From NCBI GenBank assembly GCA_964019055.1, contig OZ025217.1:12444955-12508954 (forward strand): DNA of 64,000 nucleotides. The letters run 5' to 3'. Position numbers and translations under genes: made by a program. The notes beneath the pieces are model-generated. The model was not told the origin of the DNA and ran no database searches. It saw nothing but the letters and a program-made list of their open reading frames with translations. This DNA is from Anthopleura xanthogrammica (taxonomy: Eukaryota; Cnidaria; Anthozoa; Actiniaria; Actiniidae). Positions 51,863 to 63,858 of this stretch are shown in pieces (position 1 is the first letter of the stretch; every line of letters starts with the position of its first letter).

Positions 51863-52104
51863 TAAGTTATGTAAATAGAATTGTGCGTGGCTAAAAAAAC
51901 GGATAAATTTTAGCAGTATTACTGTTTTAGGGTTATTCCGAACTGTCTGAGAGTTAAGCATGAATTACAGTTAATAAGAACAATTATTTTGTAATAATTT
52001 TATAGTGCAGACACATTAACCAGGACCACTTGAATAAACTGACCAATTAGATAACACCTTAAAACAAATATGACATATTCCAACAAAAATTGTCTGGGCC
52101 ATTA

Positions 52105-52475
52105 TCATGACGACATCATGACGACATCATCACGACAGCATTATGATATCATCATGTCATCATCATGACATCATCATGACCTCATTGTGGCATCATCATC
52201 ATCATTATGACATCATCATGACATCATTATCATCATGACATCATCATCATCATGACATCATCATGACATCATCATGGCCTCATCATTACATCATCATCAT
52301 TATCATGACATCATCATGACATCATTATCATGACATCATCATCATCATGACATCATCATGACATCATCATCATGACATCATCATCATCATCATGACATTA
52401 TGACATCATCATGACATCATGACATCATGACATGACATCATGACATGACATCATCATCATCATCATCATCAATTT
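52105..52475. repeat. ATC/ATG-rich simple repeat
   Basis: Imperfect runs of CATCATGA and CATCAT over about 370 bp. Confidence 0.9.
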
Positions 52476-53934
52476 ATGTAGGGGCTTTATATGGCATATT
52501 GCCGACATTTGAGGTATTTATCTCTTACTTAATAATCAATCTTAAATAAGAGCTTGTTGTGATTAACAATGAGTCGGGCCATACCAATGCACAACACTTA
52601 CGTATGCTGAAATTATGACTTTATTACAACTATTGTCAACAATGAAATAAGAGTATCTTTTGTTCAAATTCTTAAGTGTTCAAATTTCGTACAATCTTTG
52701 ATGCACCTATTGTTCTTAAAGCACACAAAATCGAAATTCGAGCGTAGGACCCATTATGGCGACCATCACAAGCCAAACTACAGAGTCAGAAGTGAATTTA
52801 TTATGGAAGAAAATATCTTCTAGCATTCACGTTTTAGAAAGAATGCTACTTTGAGCATACTGGAGAGAAGCATTGGCATGTGTACTTTGATTCTGTCATG
52901 AAATTATGGCCATAGCTTAAATTTTCTTGGATTTATTGAGCTCCGAGTAGAGGTTGGTGTCGCCGCGAGTGAGCAGCCTTTGGATTTTCTTTAGTAGGGG
53001 AACCAAAATGGCAATGACTCCATAAAAACGCTCTCAAATGGCTTCAAAATCGACCAGACATCAAAACATTTAACAAGCTATCAAGGTACTTAACGAAGGA
53101 GGCTAGAAAGGGTTTTTGAACTTGCATATAGACTAACAAAAATGACCCTGAAAAACTTTATATGGCTAATATATGACCGTAAAGTGACCCAGAAGATGAA
53201 AGACCATAAAGTAAAGGTAGGAATGAAAAGAAAAATATGATGTAACACATTGCTATGACAATGATGGAACACTTCAAATGTGTGCAAAGTTTTTCATTTA
53301 AAAAATTCTAACTCAAAAACCGCACTGTGAAAATCATTTAAAATTTGCATGTTTCAACTTCTTGATCCAATCTTTGATTAGACCGAAAAAGAAAAAATTC
53401 TGTAATGAGGAATTCTCAAAAATCAATGAAGTTTATTTTAGGACGTTCCGCATTACAGAATCTTTTTATTTTTTCTTAGCACTTACGAACCATTAAATAA
53501 AAGTTTTTAAAAAAATTACCGTCCAGTTTTTGAGTTATTTTAGTTTAAGTATGAAGTTTTTTTGGGACAAAATTTTCCTATTTCCATTTCAAATGATTCA
53601 GTGCCACGTCATTTAAGAGCATGCACGCTCCTTCGAGGAAATCCATTTCGAGTGTCCTTAAGTCATTTTCATGAATCCATAAAAGTACCAATTTTAGATA
53701 TTGCAAAATATTACCGTAAATATTCATCACAACACTACAGAAAAAGAGCTTGGGCTGCCTGTGGTGTTATGATTTTGAGATATTATATTGGTATTCAAAA
53801 TTCCTTTTTGCTGGACAGGGTTTTGCCCACCATCTTAGGTTTGTTTATTGCATATCTGTTTGAGTTGAACTACAATAACTTCCAGTACTGTGAATACATT
53901 CGTTAAGATAAAACCCTAACCCTAACCATAGTTA
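52476..53934. other. Non-coding gap
   Basis: A YY1-like ATGGCGACC at 52757 opens only a 32-codon frame. The ORF at 53562-53906 has no recognisable similarity. A short CCCTAACCCTAACC tract lies at 53913-53927. Confidence 0.4.
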
Positions 53935-54906
53935 ATGGAGTGGAATGGTTTGGAAACCTATTGTTCTAGGTTTTTGTTTGGCGAGCGATGTTGAAATGTA
54001 CCATCACGTGATATTGACCGTGCACAATGAACCAAAGCAAGTATGGCTGGTTATGGTTTCTGTACTATTTTCATGTTTGAACATTTTGAAAACTTAGTGT
54101 AAAATCTTCATTCTAAGATTACAAACAAGAGGACAAATAATTCCACGTAGATACAGTTCATTTACCAGATGATAAATAAGAAAGCGTTAAAAATGATGTT
54201 TTCCTTTTCAGTAAACAATCCAATCTCTATCATATAGAATTTATTAACAAATATCTCCTATTTTAGAACATTTTTGAGAAAACAAATTGTCTATGTTTCC
54301 TAAAGTCTGGTTTTTACTATGACACAAGCGCAAGCAAGCACAAGGATCAAAAAATTTTGATACTTGTGCTTGCGTTTGTCCTTGCACTTATGCTTGCGTC
54401 GTAGTGAAAATGGTATTCCTGCTTGTGTTTTGTGCTTGCGACTGTGCTTGCATATATATTAAAATCGACATATCATTTAATGAGTAAAAGATGTGCTTAA
54501 AAGAAGAAATTTCACAAAAAGCAAATGTAATTCGTGACGCGTGACCGCCAAAAACGCCAGCCGTGTTTGTCAACACTTATGCCCAGAAAGGTCAAGTCGC
54601 ATGAAATTCTCTCAGTTTTCAATCAAAATGCCTTCCTTGGATACAAACTTTTTCACTATTCTATTTCGCATTGCGTTGAAGTATGGACGTAAAACCATGT
54701 AAAACGTATTCAACTACTCCCAAAGCAGTTAGGAATCGACAAAAATTTAGAGATTTTTTTTTCACCCTGAGCCAGTCCAAGTACCTTAACTTACTATGAA
54801 CAAACGCTGCAACTTTTCCTTCCCTGTGCATGGTCAACGTCATATAACAATAGAAAAAGGTTAACAAAAACCTAGAACAATAGGTTTCCAAACCATTCCA
54901 CTCCAT
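53935..54906. mobile_element. TA-flanked MITE with ~46-bp TIR
   Basis: ATGGAGTGGAATGGTTTGGA at 53935 continues about 46 bp with its complement ending at 54906, TA on each side. Inside, near 54308-54440, are repeated AAGCACAAG/CTTGTGCTTG words and CTGGTTTTTACTATGAC, similar to the MITE at 4991. It may be a nested pair. Confidence 0.78.
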
Positions 54907-54921
54907 TATAGAGATGATTAT

Positions 54922-55105
54922 GATTATAGAGACAGCTATACTACTTGATCAGTATTATTTTTGTCAGCTGCATCATAACGAATAAATGAAATGACATGAA
55001 GAGACATGCATTACCATGTAGGGACCACAATCACTTACATATCATATAGAAGTCATTGCCCATAGACTCGCAGCATTTCACTTGCAATATGCAAAGACTA
55101 GTTAA
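54922..55105. repeat. Dispersed repeat, partner of 42173-42350
   Basis: Same ordered words as 42173-42350 with extra short insertions (for example CAGCTGCATCATAACG). Confidence 0.7.
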
Positions 55106-55429
55106 CTGTTTATCAATGGGTGGTAAAGACATGGGACTACGTAGTGACCACTGCTAGGTTTTAGAAGGTTTATAAATAAATATGCATGAAGGATTAGTGG
55201 ACTGTAAAAGACTTTTTCTTACCTTATTTCATTGCGTACCATTATAATAGCCTTGTAAAGCAGTTCTTGAAGCTAGAAGGGCTGCATAAAATAAAGAAAT
55301 AAATAAGGGTAAATTAGGGTAGGAGTAAGCTCAGATGAATGACAAGCTGTCAAGTAATTGTTGTCAAATATATCCAGCAAGAAAAGGCTATTAAAACCCC
55401 CAAAATTCATTCATGAAGGGTAGTTTCTG
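55106..55429. other. Non-coding gap
   Basis: AT-rich; nothing recognised. Confidence 0.4.
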
Positions 55430-56085
55430 CAAAACTCTGGAGCCTTAGCCAGTAGAATGGAAGCCAAAACAAGCGAATTCATGTGTCTTTTAGCTCAAAA
55501 ACCCAACCACGTGCAAATGGTAACGGAACGACAACCACTACGACAACAAGCTTACGTATTCGAGAAAAAAATAATTTTCGAAGAAGAAAAAAAGCTATAA
55601 CCCACGAACTAAATACGTAGAAGGGAAAAAATGATGTTTGTCTTTGCGTTTGCACAGTTTAGCGTAGTATAGGAGGCATTGCTACCTCATAAGAGCGAGT
55701 GTTATTGTACAGGGTGCAGAAAGGACAGACTTAACAGTTGTAGTATTAAGAAGCGTAAATAAAATATCTAAGCTAAAGAAACGTAGTCTGTGGAAAAACT
55801 CTGCAGCCTGAAGGGTAAGGCAATAGAATGGAAGCCAAAACAAGCGAATTCATGTGTTTTTTAGCTCGAAAACCCAACCACGTGCAAATGGTATTAAAGG
55901 AACGACAAACAACTACGACGACAAGCTTTCGTTTGTAACGGGGAAAAAGTAATTTTGGAAGGAGGAAAAAAGCTGTAACCCACGAACTAAATATATGGAA
56001 GGGAAGAAATAATGTTTGTGTTGGAGTTTGCACAGTTAAGCGTAGAATAGGAGGTTTTGTTACCTGATAAAAGCGAGTGTTTGTT
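55430..56085. repeat. Direct duplication of a ~330-bp segment
   Basis: Two diverged copies about 371 bp apart, each beginning near TAGAATGGAAGCCAAAACAA and containing AACCCAACCACGTGCAAATG and CCCACGAACTAAATA. Non-coding. Confidence 0.85.
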
Positions 56086-56660
56086 TGCAGTCAGCCATCA
56101 GATTGCCATGAGGTGAGTGAGCGAGACGAAAGACGTGAAGTGTGGTCGGTGTGTGCTCGGTGTGTGCCTATGATTAGAACCGACAGGCTTTGCGGTCACT
56201 CGCTCGCTGAAATGGGGTATGGAATAGTCGGAACGAGGGACCTGAGGACATCATGAAGTCCTGTGAGGGTTTAAATCCGTGTGAACACGAAGAACTGTGT
56301 TCGCACCTGCCTCTCGTAGGACGGGGAAGGAACCTTTTTCGGCAAGGATCGGGAGAAAAGTGGGTTCATTCCGATGCGAATTGGAGTCCTACGAGTGTAG
56401 CAGGGGCCCTCGTTCACGAATCAGTCTTGGACCAACGGGGATGAAATTTGTGTTTGCTTTGGAGCAGGGTAGGGGGTGGCGGCGAGTGTTTTGGCGTGTT
56501 GGTCAAAGACTTAGCTTATTTCTTTAACAAGTTGGTGGTAGGGGTTTATTCACGCTGATAGTTCTTCTTGTTGGGTTACCTGTCCTGAGGGTCATCCGTA
56601 AGGCCTTGGGGGCGACTTGGGGAGGGGTTGTGGTATGTATCTTGCAGTGATCTATTGCAG
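56086..56660. other. GC-richer non-coding gap
   Basis: More G-rich than its surroundings with several short overlapping ORFs; none recognised. It could be part of a degraded element together with the adjacent minisatellite. Confidence 0.35.
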
Positions 56661-56795
56661 GGTTGCTGGACCTTCTGCAGGGTTTGTGGACCTTCTGCAG
56701 GGTTTGTGGACCTTCTGCAGGGTTTGTGGACCTTCTGCAGGGTTTGTGGACCTTCTGCAGGGTTTGTGGACCTTCTGCAGGGTTTGTGGACCTTG
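56661..56795. repeat. 20-bp minisatellite
   Basis: Nearly seven units of GGTTTGTGGACCTTCTGCAG; only the first unit differs (GCTGG). Confidence 0.95.
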
Positions 56796-57191
56796 CATTT
56801 GATCCCTTGCGGGCTGGTTCTTGTTGTTTGTTTTTTTCGACAGCAATAAAAAGCTGGCGAGCTTGCTCTAGCCCTTTCATCCATCTCCAACAGTTCGTGC
56901 AGGTACTTCGTGGGTGAACCTACTCTACATCTACAACAAGGTCGTAAATCGATGTTCAAGTCCCACTAGAAGCACTTTTCTTTTAGTTCCAGTGGTGCCA
57001 AAATATGGAACGGTTTCCCCGAAACTATCAGAAACCCACACGGCAATCATGTAAAACAGTAGCTATTTCATTTTTTAATTTTGTAACTATTGACTGATGA
57101 TTTTCCGTGTTTAAATAAAGTTATACATATATAGAACAATACTCTACAATATTTATCTCTATAATTGTATTCCACATACAACAGCGTTCAC
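56796..57191. other. Non-coding gap
   Basis: Nothing recognised besides a short AT-rich end. Confidence 0.4.
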
Positions 57192-57293
57192 CTTCTTGCA
57201 CTGCAGGGCCCCTTCTTGCACTGCAGGGCCCCTTCTTGCAATGCAGGGTTCCTTCTTGCAATACAGGGCACTTTCTTGCAATACAGGGCACCT
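57192..57293. repeat. 20-bp repeat, five units
   Basis: Units of CCTTCTTGCACTGCAGGGCC with progressive changes (AATGCAGGG, AATACAGGG). Resembles the preceding 20-bp array in CTTCT..GCAGGG. Confidence 0.9.
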
Positions 57294-57313
57294 CGACAAC
57301 AGCCTTCGCTATG

Positions 57314-57424
57314 CACTCTACTGTACTCTACTGTACTCTGCTGTACTCTACTGTACTCTACTATACTCTACTGTACCGTACCCTACAATACTTTACTGTA
57401 CTCTACTGTACTGTACTCTACTTT
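57314..57424. repeat. CTCTACTGTA repeat
   Basis: About ten imperfect 10-11 bp units; returns briefly at 57786-57812. Confidence 0.9.
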
Positions 57425-57425
57425 A

Positions 57426-57500
57426 ATAATAATAATAATAATAATAACTTTATTTTCTATAGCGGCAATTACACCAGCTCAACACCGCTTTACAATTGTA
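57426..57500 (-). mobile_element. LINE/SINE 3'-tail fragment
   Basis: (AAT)n followed by TTTCTATAGCGGCAATTACA and CACCGCTTTACAA: the same layout as the LINE tail at 27340-27420. Confidence 0.5.
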
Positions 57501-57639
57501 AAAATGATTATAAAATTATATAAACAGTAAATCTAAACTAATTCTATATTATAAATAAAAATGTAATAAAAAGGAAACTACATATAAATATAAACAAAGT
57601 TCATAAAAATCTATAGATATGTGATATAAATAAAATAAA

Positions 57640-57745
57640 AATAGATAGATAAATAAATAAATAAATAAATAAATGAATGAATGAATGAATGAATGAATGA
57701 ATGAATGAATGAATGAATGAATGAATGAATGAATAAATAAATAAG
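57640..57745. repeat. (AAAT)n/(AATG)n microsatellite
   Basis: AAAT units pass into about 18 AATG units and back. Confidence 0.95.
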
Positions 57746-57812
57746 ATAAATAAAAACAGCTATAAAAATTACTAAATATCCCAGTACTTTACTGTACTCT
57801 ACTGTACTCTAC

Positions 57813-58055
57813 TATACAATACTTACTATACAATACTCACTATACAATACTCACTATACAATACTCACTATACAATACTCACTATACAATACTCACTATA
57901 CAATACTCACTATACTATACGTCACTATACTATACGTCACTATACGTCACTATACGTCACTATACTATACCATACGTCACTGTACTAAACAATACGTCAC
58001 TCTACGTCACTCTACGTCACTCTACGTCACTCTACGTCACTCTACGTCACTATAC
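57813..58055. repeat. 14-bp and 10-bp tandem repeats
   Basis: ACTATACAATACTC units to about 57914, then CACTATACGT and TCTACGTCAC 10-bp units. Confidence 0.9.
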
Positions 58056-58061
58056 TATACA

Positions 58062-58920
58062 ATGAACAACAACAGGGTTCATAGCACAAGCATGATGGTC
58101 CAAAGGCCCACGGGTTAGGTTTAGGGTTAGGATTTGGGTAGACCTTCTAATAATGACAACAACAACAGTCGTTATAGCACAAGATAAGTGCTCCCAAGGC
58201 AGAGGGGTTAGGGTTAGGGTTAGCATTTGGGCAGACTATCTAATGACAACAACAGCAACAGTGGTTCATACCACAAGCATAGTGGTCCAAAGGCCCACGG
58301 GTTAGGTTTAGGGGAAGTATTTGGGTAGACTTTCTAATGACAACGACAGCAGTGGTCATAGCACAAGCATGATGGAAGAAAGCTTCGTAGGTGAATGGCA
58401 TTTTACTCAGGTTTAATATAAGACAAGGTTCGAGGAATGAAGTCCCAAGGCCCAAGGGTTAGGTTTAGGGAAAGTATTTGGGCAGACGTTCTATAGACAA
58501 CAACAACAACAGGGGTCATATCAGAAGCATAGGGGTCCAAAGGGTTTAGGGTTTAGGGTTAGAATTTGGGTAGACTATCTGACAACAACAACAAGGTTCA
58601 TAGCACAAGCATGATGGTCCCAAGGCCCACGGGTTAGGTTTAGGGAAAGTATTTGGGTTGACCTTCTAATGACAACAACAACAGTGGTTCATACCACAAG
58701 CATAGTGGTCCACAGGCCCAAAGGGTTAGGTTTAGGGAAAGTATTTGGGCAGACTTTCTAATGACAACGACAACAGTGGTCATAGCACAAGCATGATGGA
58801 AAAAGCTTTCGTAGATGAATGGCATTTTACTCAGGTTTAATATAAGACAAGGTTCGAGCAATGAAGTCCAAATCCCTACGGGTTAGGTTTAGGGTAAAGA
58901 ATTTGGATGGTCTTTGCAAT
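58062..58920. repeat. Subtelomeric ~90-bp repeat with TTAGGG-like core
   Basis: About nine units, each with AACAACAACAG, CATAGCACAAGCATGATGG, GGTTAGGTTTAGGG and ATTTGGGTAGAC in order. Two units carry an extra block (TCGTAGGTGAATGGCATTTT). A further diverged copy is at 59640-59790. Confidence 0.88.
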
Positions 58921-59073
58921 CGTATAACAGGCTTCAATAGAGATGGCAGCACTTCTTTTCAATAAACTTCACGGTCCAGAGGTTAGGGTTAGGCTAAAGA
59001 ATTGGATAAGTCTTTGCAATCTTACAACAGTCATCAGTAAAGACCCCTAGCCTAGAGTTAGGTTGGGTCTTTG

Positions 59074-59310
59074 CAACAATACTCTTTCCAGCAATAGTCT
59101 CTGCAGCAATAGTCTCTGCAGCAATGGTCTCTGCAGCAATGGTCTCTGCACCAATAGTCTCTGCAGCAATAGTCTCTGCAGCAATAGTTTTTGCAGCAAT
59201 AGTCTATGCAGCAATACTCTATGCAGCAATAGTCTCTGCAGCAATACTCTACACAGCAATAGTCTCTGCAGCAATGACAGTCTCTGCAGCAACAGTCTTT
59301 CCAGCAATAC
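59074..59310. repeat. 15-bp minisatellite
   Basis: About 16 units of GCAATAGTCTCTGCA. No stops in some frames, giving Cys/Leu/Ser-rich artificial ORFs. Confidence 0.95.
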
Positions 59311-59458
59311 CATTCTTCAGCAGTCTCGTGGGCTTCGTCCATCCTGGAAAAGAAATGTGTGTCAGCAAGAGCATCGTAAACCGGCACTCTAGGCATTCGC
59401 CTTACCCTACATTTCAACTAGTTCCGCTCACCCACACATTCCACTCTATACTCCATCC

Positions 59459-59562
59459 AAACCCTTACCCTGAACCTAACCCTAAACCTAACCCTAAACC
59501 TAAACCTAACCCTAAACCTAACCCTAAACCTAACCCTAACCCTAACCCTAACCCTAAACCTA
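59459..59562 (-). repeat. Interstitial telomeric repeat, CCCTAA orientation
   Basis: Mixed CCCTAA and CCCTAAA units, opposite in orientation to the terminal tract. Confidence 0.9.
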
Positions 59563-59974
59563 AAGCCGAACGCCAGACCCCCTAAATACCTACCCCATCC
59601 CAACCCTACATCCTAACATTACCCCGAAATCTGACTCCCTAGCACCCACGGGTTAGGTTTAGGGTAAATATTTGGGCAGACTTTCCAATGACAACGACAG
59701 GGTTCATAGCAGAAGTATAATGGAAGAAGGCATGCATGCATGCATCCATGAAGTTTCTTTCGTAGACTCGTACCACCGACATTATTTCAAAGTGCCCACC
59801 CCCACTCACCGACAAATGTTTCTCCAGCAATAGGGTAGTTACGCGTTTCAGAGGGTGTGGATCACTTTTCACCTAGGAACTTTGAGTACTTTGATTCTGA
59901 GAAAATCGACGAAAATTTTTCAAAGTGCCAACCCCAACCCACCCTATGCGAAATTGAGGTTTTGAATCTACAAA
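59563..59974. other. Junction sequence with one subtelomeric-unit copy
   Basis: 59640-59790 repeats the 58-kb unit. The remainder is non-repetitive and non-coding as far as I can see. Confidence 0.5.
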
Positions 59975-62835
59975 CAAAACAAGTAATTAGCAGCCCTTAG
60001 CTAACCCCAGAAACACCGTTTCTGATAATTAGAACAACAACAAAGGTCATCTACTAGGATCCCCATGTTTCAACCCTAACCGTATAGGGTGGGTTAGAGT
60101 TAGCACTTAGAAAAAATTCACCAAAATCCAAAAAAATTATTTCGTCTTATTAAAAAATAAACACACTAGAGACACTTATCTAACCCCAGAAACACCATTT
60201 CTGATAGTTAAAACAAAATCCAAGGTCTTTTTCCAGGAAACCCATATTTCAACCCTAGCACTATAGGGAGAATAAGAGTTAGCACTTAGAAAAAATTCAC
60301 AAAAATCCAAAAAAATTATTTCACTTTGTTGGAACAAAAAGACACTAGGCACACTTAGCTAACCTCAGGAACACCGTTTCTGGTAGTTAAAACAACATTA
60401 AAGATCGTTTTCCAGGAAACCCATGTTTCAACCCTAACCGCATAGGGAGGGTTGGAGTTAGCACTTAGAAAAATTCACAAAAATCAAAAAAAATTATTTC
60501 GTCTTACTAGAAAATAAACACACCACAGACACTTATCTAACCCCAGAAACACCATTTCTGATAGTTAAAACATCATCCGAGGTCATCTACTAGGAAACCC
60601 ATGTTTCAACCCTAGCCGCATAGGGAGGGTTGGAGTTAGCAATTGGAAAAAAATTTGAAAAAATAAAAAAAAAATAATTCGTCTTATCAGGAAATAAACT
60701 CCCTAGAAACACTTAACTATACCAGAAACCCCATTTCTGAAAGTTAGAACCTCATCCAAGGTCTTTTTCCAGGAAACCCATATTTCAACCCTAACCGTAT
60801 AGGGTGGGTTCGAGTTAGCACTTAGAAAAAATTTGAAAAAATCCAAAAAAAATATTTCGTCTTATTAGAACAAAAAGACACTAGTACCTCTTATCTAACC
60901 TCAGAAACACCATTTCTGATAGTTAGAACATCATCAGAGGTCATCTACTAGGAAACCCATGTTTCAACCCTAACCGTATAGGGAGGGTTGGAGTTAGCAC
61001 TTAAAAAAAATGCACAAAAATCAAAAAAAATTATTTCGTCTTATTAGGAAATAAAGACCCTAGAAACACTTAACTACATCAGAAACACCGTTTCTGATAG
61101 TTAAAACATCATACGAGGTCATCTACTAAGAAACCCATGTTTCAACCCTAGCCGTATAGGGAGGGTTGGAGTTAGCACTTAGAAAAAATTTCAATAAATC
61201 GAAAAAAATTATTTCGTCTTCTTAGAACAAAAAGACCCTAGAACCTCTTATCTAACCCCAGAAACACCGTTTCTGATAATTAGAACATCATCCAAGGTCT
61301 TTTTCCAGGAAACCCATGTTTCAACCCTAGCGATATAGGGAGGGTTGGAGTTAGCACTTTGAAAAAAATCGAGAAATCCAAAAAAAATATTTCGTCTTAT
61401 TAGGAAATTAACACCCTAAAAACACTTAACTATACCAGAAATCCCATTTCTGAAAGTTAGAACATCATCCAAGGTCTTTTTCCAGGAAACCCATGTTTCA
61501 ACCCTAGCCGCATAGGGAGGGTTGGAGTTAGCACTTAGAAAAAAATCACAAAAATCCAAAAAACTTATTTCGTCTTTTTAGAACAAAAAGACACTAGGAT
61601 CACTTATCTAACCCCAGAAACACCGTTTCTGATAATTAGAACATCATCCAAGGTCATCTACTAGGAAACCCATGTTTCAACCCTAGCAGTATAGGGAGGA
61701 TTGGAGTTAGCACTTAGTAAAAAGTTCAATAAATCCAAAACAATTATTTCACTTTATTAGAACAAAAAGATACTAGGATCACTTATCTAACCCCAGAAAC
61801 ACCATTTCTGATAGTTAAAACATCATCCGAGGTCATCTACTAGGAAACCCATGTTTCAACCCTAGCAGTATAGGGAGGGTTGGAGTTAGCACTTAGAAAC
61901 AAATTTGAAAAAATCCAAAAAAAATAATTCGTCTTATCAGGAAATAAACACCCTAGAAACACTTAACTATACCAGAAATCCCATTTCTGAAAGTTAGAAC
62001 ATCATCCAAGGTCTTTTTCCAGGAAACCCATATTTCAACCCTAACCGTATAGGGAGGGTTGGAGTTAGCACTTAGAAAAAAATCGAGAAATCCAAAAAAA
62101 TTATTTCGTCTTATTAGGAAATAAACACCCTAGAAACACTTAACTATACCAGAAACACCATTTCTGAAAGTTAGAACATCATCCAAGGTCTTTTTCCAGG
62201 AAACCCATGTTTCAACCCTAGCCGCATAGGGAGGGTTGGAGTTAGCACTTAGAAAAAAATCACAAAAATCCAAAAAAATTATTTCGTCTTTTTAGAACAA
62301 AAAGAAACTAGAACCTCTTATCTAATCCCAAAAACACCATTTCTGATAGTTAGAACAACATCAAAGGTCATCTACTAGGATCCCCATGTTTCAACCCTAG
62401 CAGTATAGGGAGGGTTAGAGTTAGCACTTACAAAAAATTCACAAAAATCCAAATTTTTTTTTACGCCTTATCAGTATAAAAACACACTAATACAACTTAC
62501 CTGACATCAGAAACACCATTTCTGATAGTTAGAACAACATTAAAGATCGTTTTCCAGGAAACCCATGTTTCAACCCTAGCACTATAGGGAGGGATGGAGT
62601 TAGCACTTAGAAAATATTTCACAAAAATCATAAAAAAATTATTTCGTCTTATTAGGAAATAAACACCCTAGAAACACTTAACTATACCAGAAACCCCATG
62701 TCTGAAAGTTAGAACATCATCCAAGGTCTTTTTCCAGGAAACCCATGTTTCAACCCTAACCGTATAGGGAGGGTTGGAGTTAGCACTTAGAAAAAATTCC
62801 ACAAACCAAAAAAATGTTTTCCTCTTATCAGGAGA
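59975..62835. repeat. ~179-bp subtelomeric satellite, 16 units
   Basis: AACCCATGTTTCAACCCTA recurs at 178-180 bp spacing from about 60062 to 62737. Each unit also has AGGGAGGGTTGGAGTTAGCA, TTATTTCGTCTTATTAG and CAGAAACACC.TTTCTGATAG, the last an internal palindrome. Units vary by point changes and alternative blocks (ATCTACTAGG versus TTTTTCCAGG). Confidence 0.95.
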
Positions 62836-63088
62836 GAAACATGATTGAAACACTTATATACGCTTGAAACACCATTTCAACAACTTCGACAGTGAAATAG
62901 ACTTTAATGTTAAAAATTCACATTTCAAAAATGCCATTTGACAGGATCTCCATTATAGGTTAACACATGACGTACAACTATTCGCCATTAGCACTTAAAA
63001 AAAAAAACACCAAAAAATTCATTAAATGTTTAACATCAAATCAATAGTTTAAATTAACACATTTTAAATAACCTTTTAAAATATTTGA

Positions 63089-63290
63089 CTAACACCCTAG
63101 AAGGGTGATAGTACCTTAAACTACAACCCTTAAAAGGTGGTCAAACATTGCACTTCACCTTCAAGGGTAGTAGAACCTTCAACTATCACCCTTTAAGGGT
63201 AGTAATAAAAAGGACTGCCACCCTTCAAGGGTAGTAGAACCTTCAACTACCACCCTTTAAGGGTAGTTGAAATTTAAAAAAAAACCTCGT
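63089..63290. repeat. Short palindromic repeats with CACCCTT/AAGGGT
   Basis: Repeated CACCCTTTAAGGGTAGT and CTTCAAGGGTAGTAGAACCT words, each self-complementary, between satellite and telomere. Confidence 0.85.
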
Positions 63291-63333
63291 GAGGGTAGTA
63301 AAAACCCTAACCCAACCTTTAAAAATTACCGGT

Positions 63334-63471
63334 TTAGGGTTAGGGTTAGGGTTAGGGTTAGGGTTAGGGTTAGGGTTAGGGTTAGGGTTAGGGTTAGGGT
63401 TAGGGTTAGGGTTAGGGTTAGGGTTAGGGTTAGGGTTAGGGTTAGGGTTAGGGTTAGGGTTAGGGTTAGGG

Positions 63472-63512
<41 letters not shown>

Positions 63513-63817
63513 GGTTAGGGTTAGGGTTAGGGTTAGGGTTAGGGTTAGGGTTAGGGTTAGGGTTAGGGTTAGGGTTAGGGTTAGGGTTAGGGTTAGGGGT
63601 TAGGGTTAGGGTTAGGGTTAGGGTTAGGGTTAGGGTTAGGGTTAGGGTTAGGTTAGGGTTAGGGTTAGGGTTAGGGTTAGGGTTAGGGTTAGGGTTAGGT
63701 TAGGGTTAGGGTTAGGGTTAGGGTTAGGTTAGGGTTAGGGTTAGGGTTAGGGTTAGGGTTAGGGTTAGGGTTAGGGTTAGGGTTAGGGTTAGGGTTAGGG
63801 TTAGGGTTAGGGTTAGG

Positions 63818-63858
<41 letters not shown>

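Noticed and set aside
52757..52855. ATGGCGACC start with 32 codons, possible first exon
   Set aside because: No donor in a sensible position and no downstream partner exon recognised.
53562..53906. 114-codon plus-strand ORF
   Set aside because: No recognisable domain, lies beside MITEs, and its composition gives no support for coding.
56524..56959. Minus-strand ORFs with a repeated PAEGPQTLQKVHK-like motif
   Set aside because: Generated by the 20-bp minisatellite in shifting frames; flanks show no known domain.
59058..59585. Cys/Leu/Ser-rich ORFs on both strands, possible small secreted peptides
   Set aside because: They come from the 15-bp minisatellite and adjoining CCCTAA tract.
63267..63603. 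ORFs of Val-Arg and Gly-Leu repeats
   Set aside because: Telomere repeat translations.
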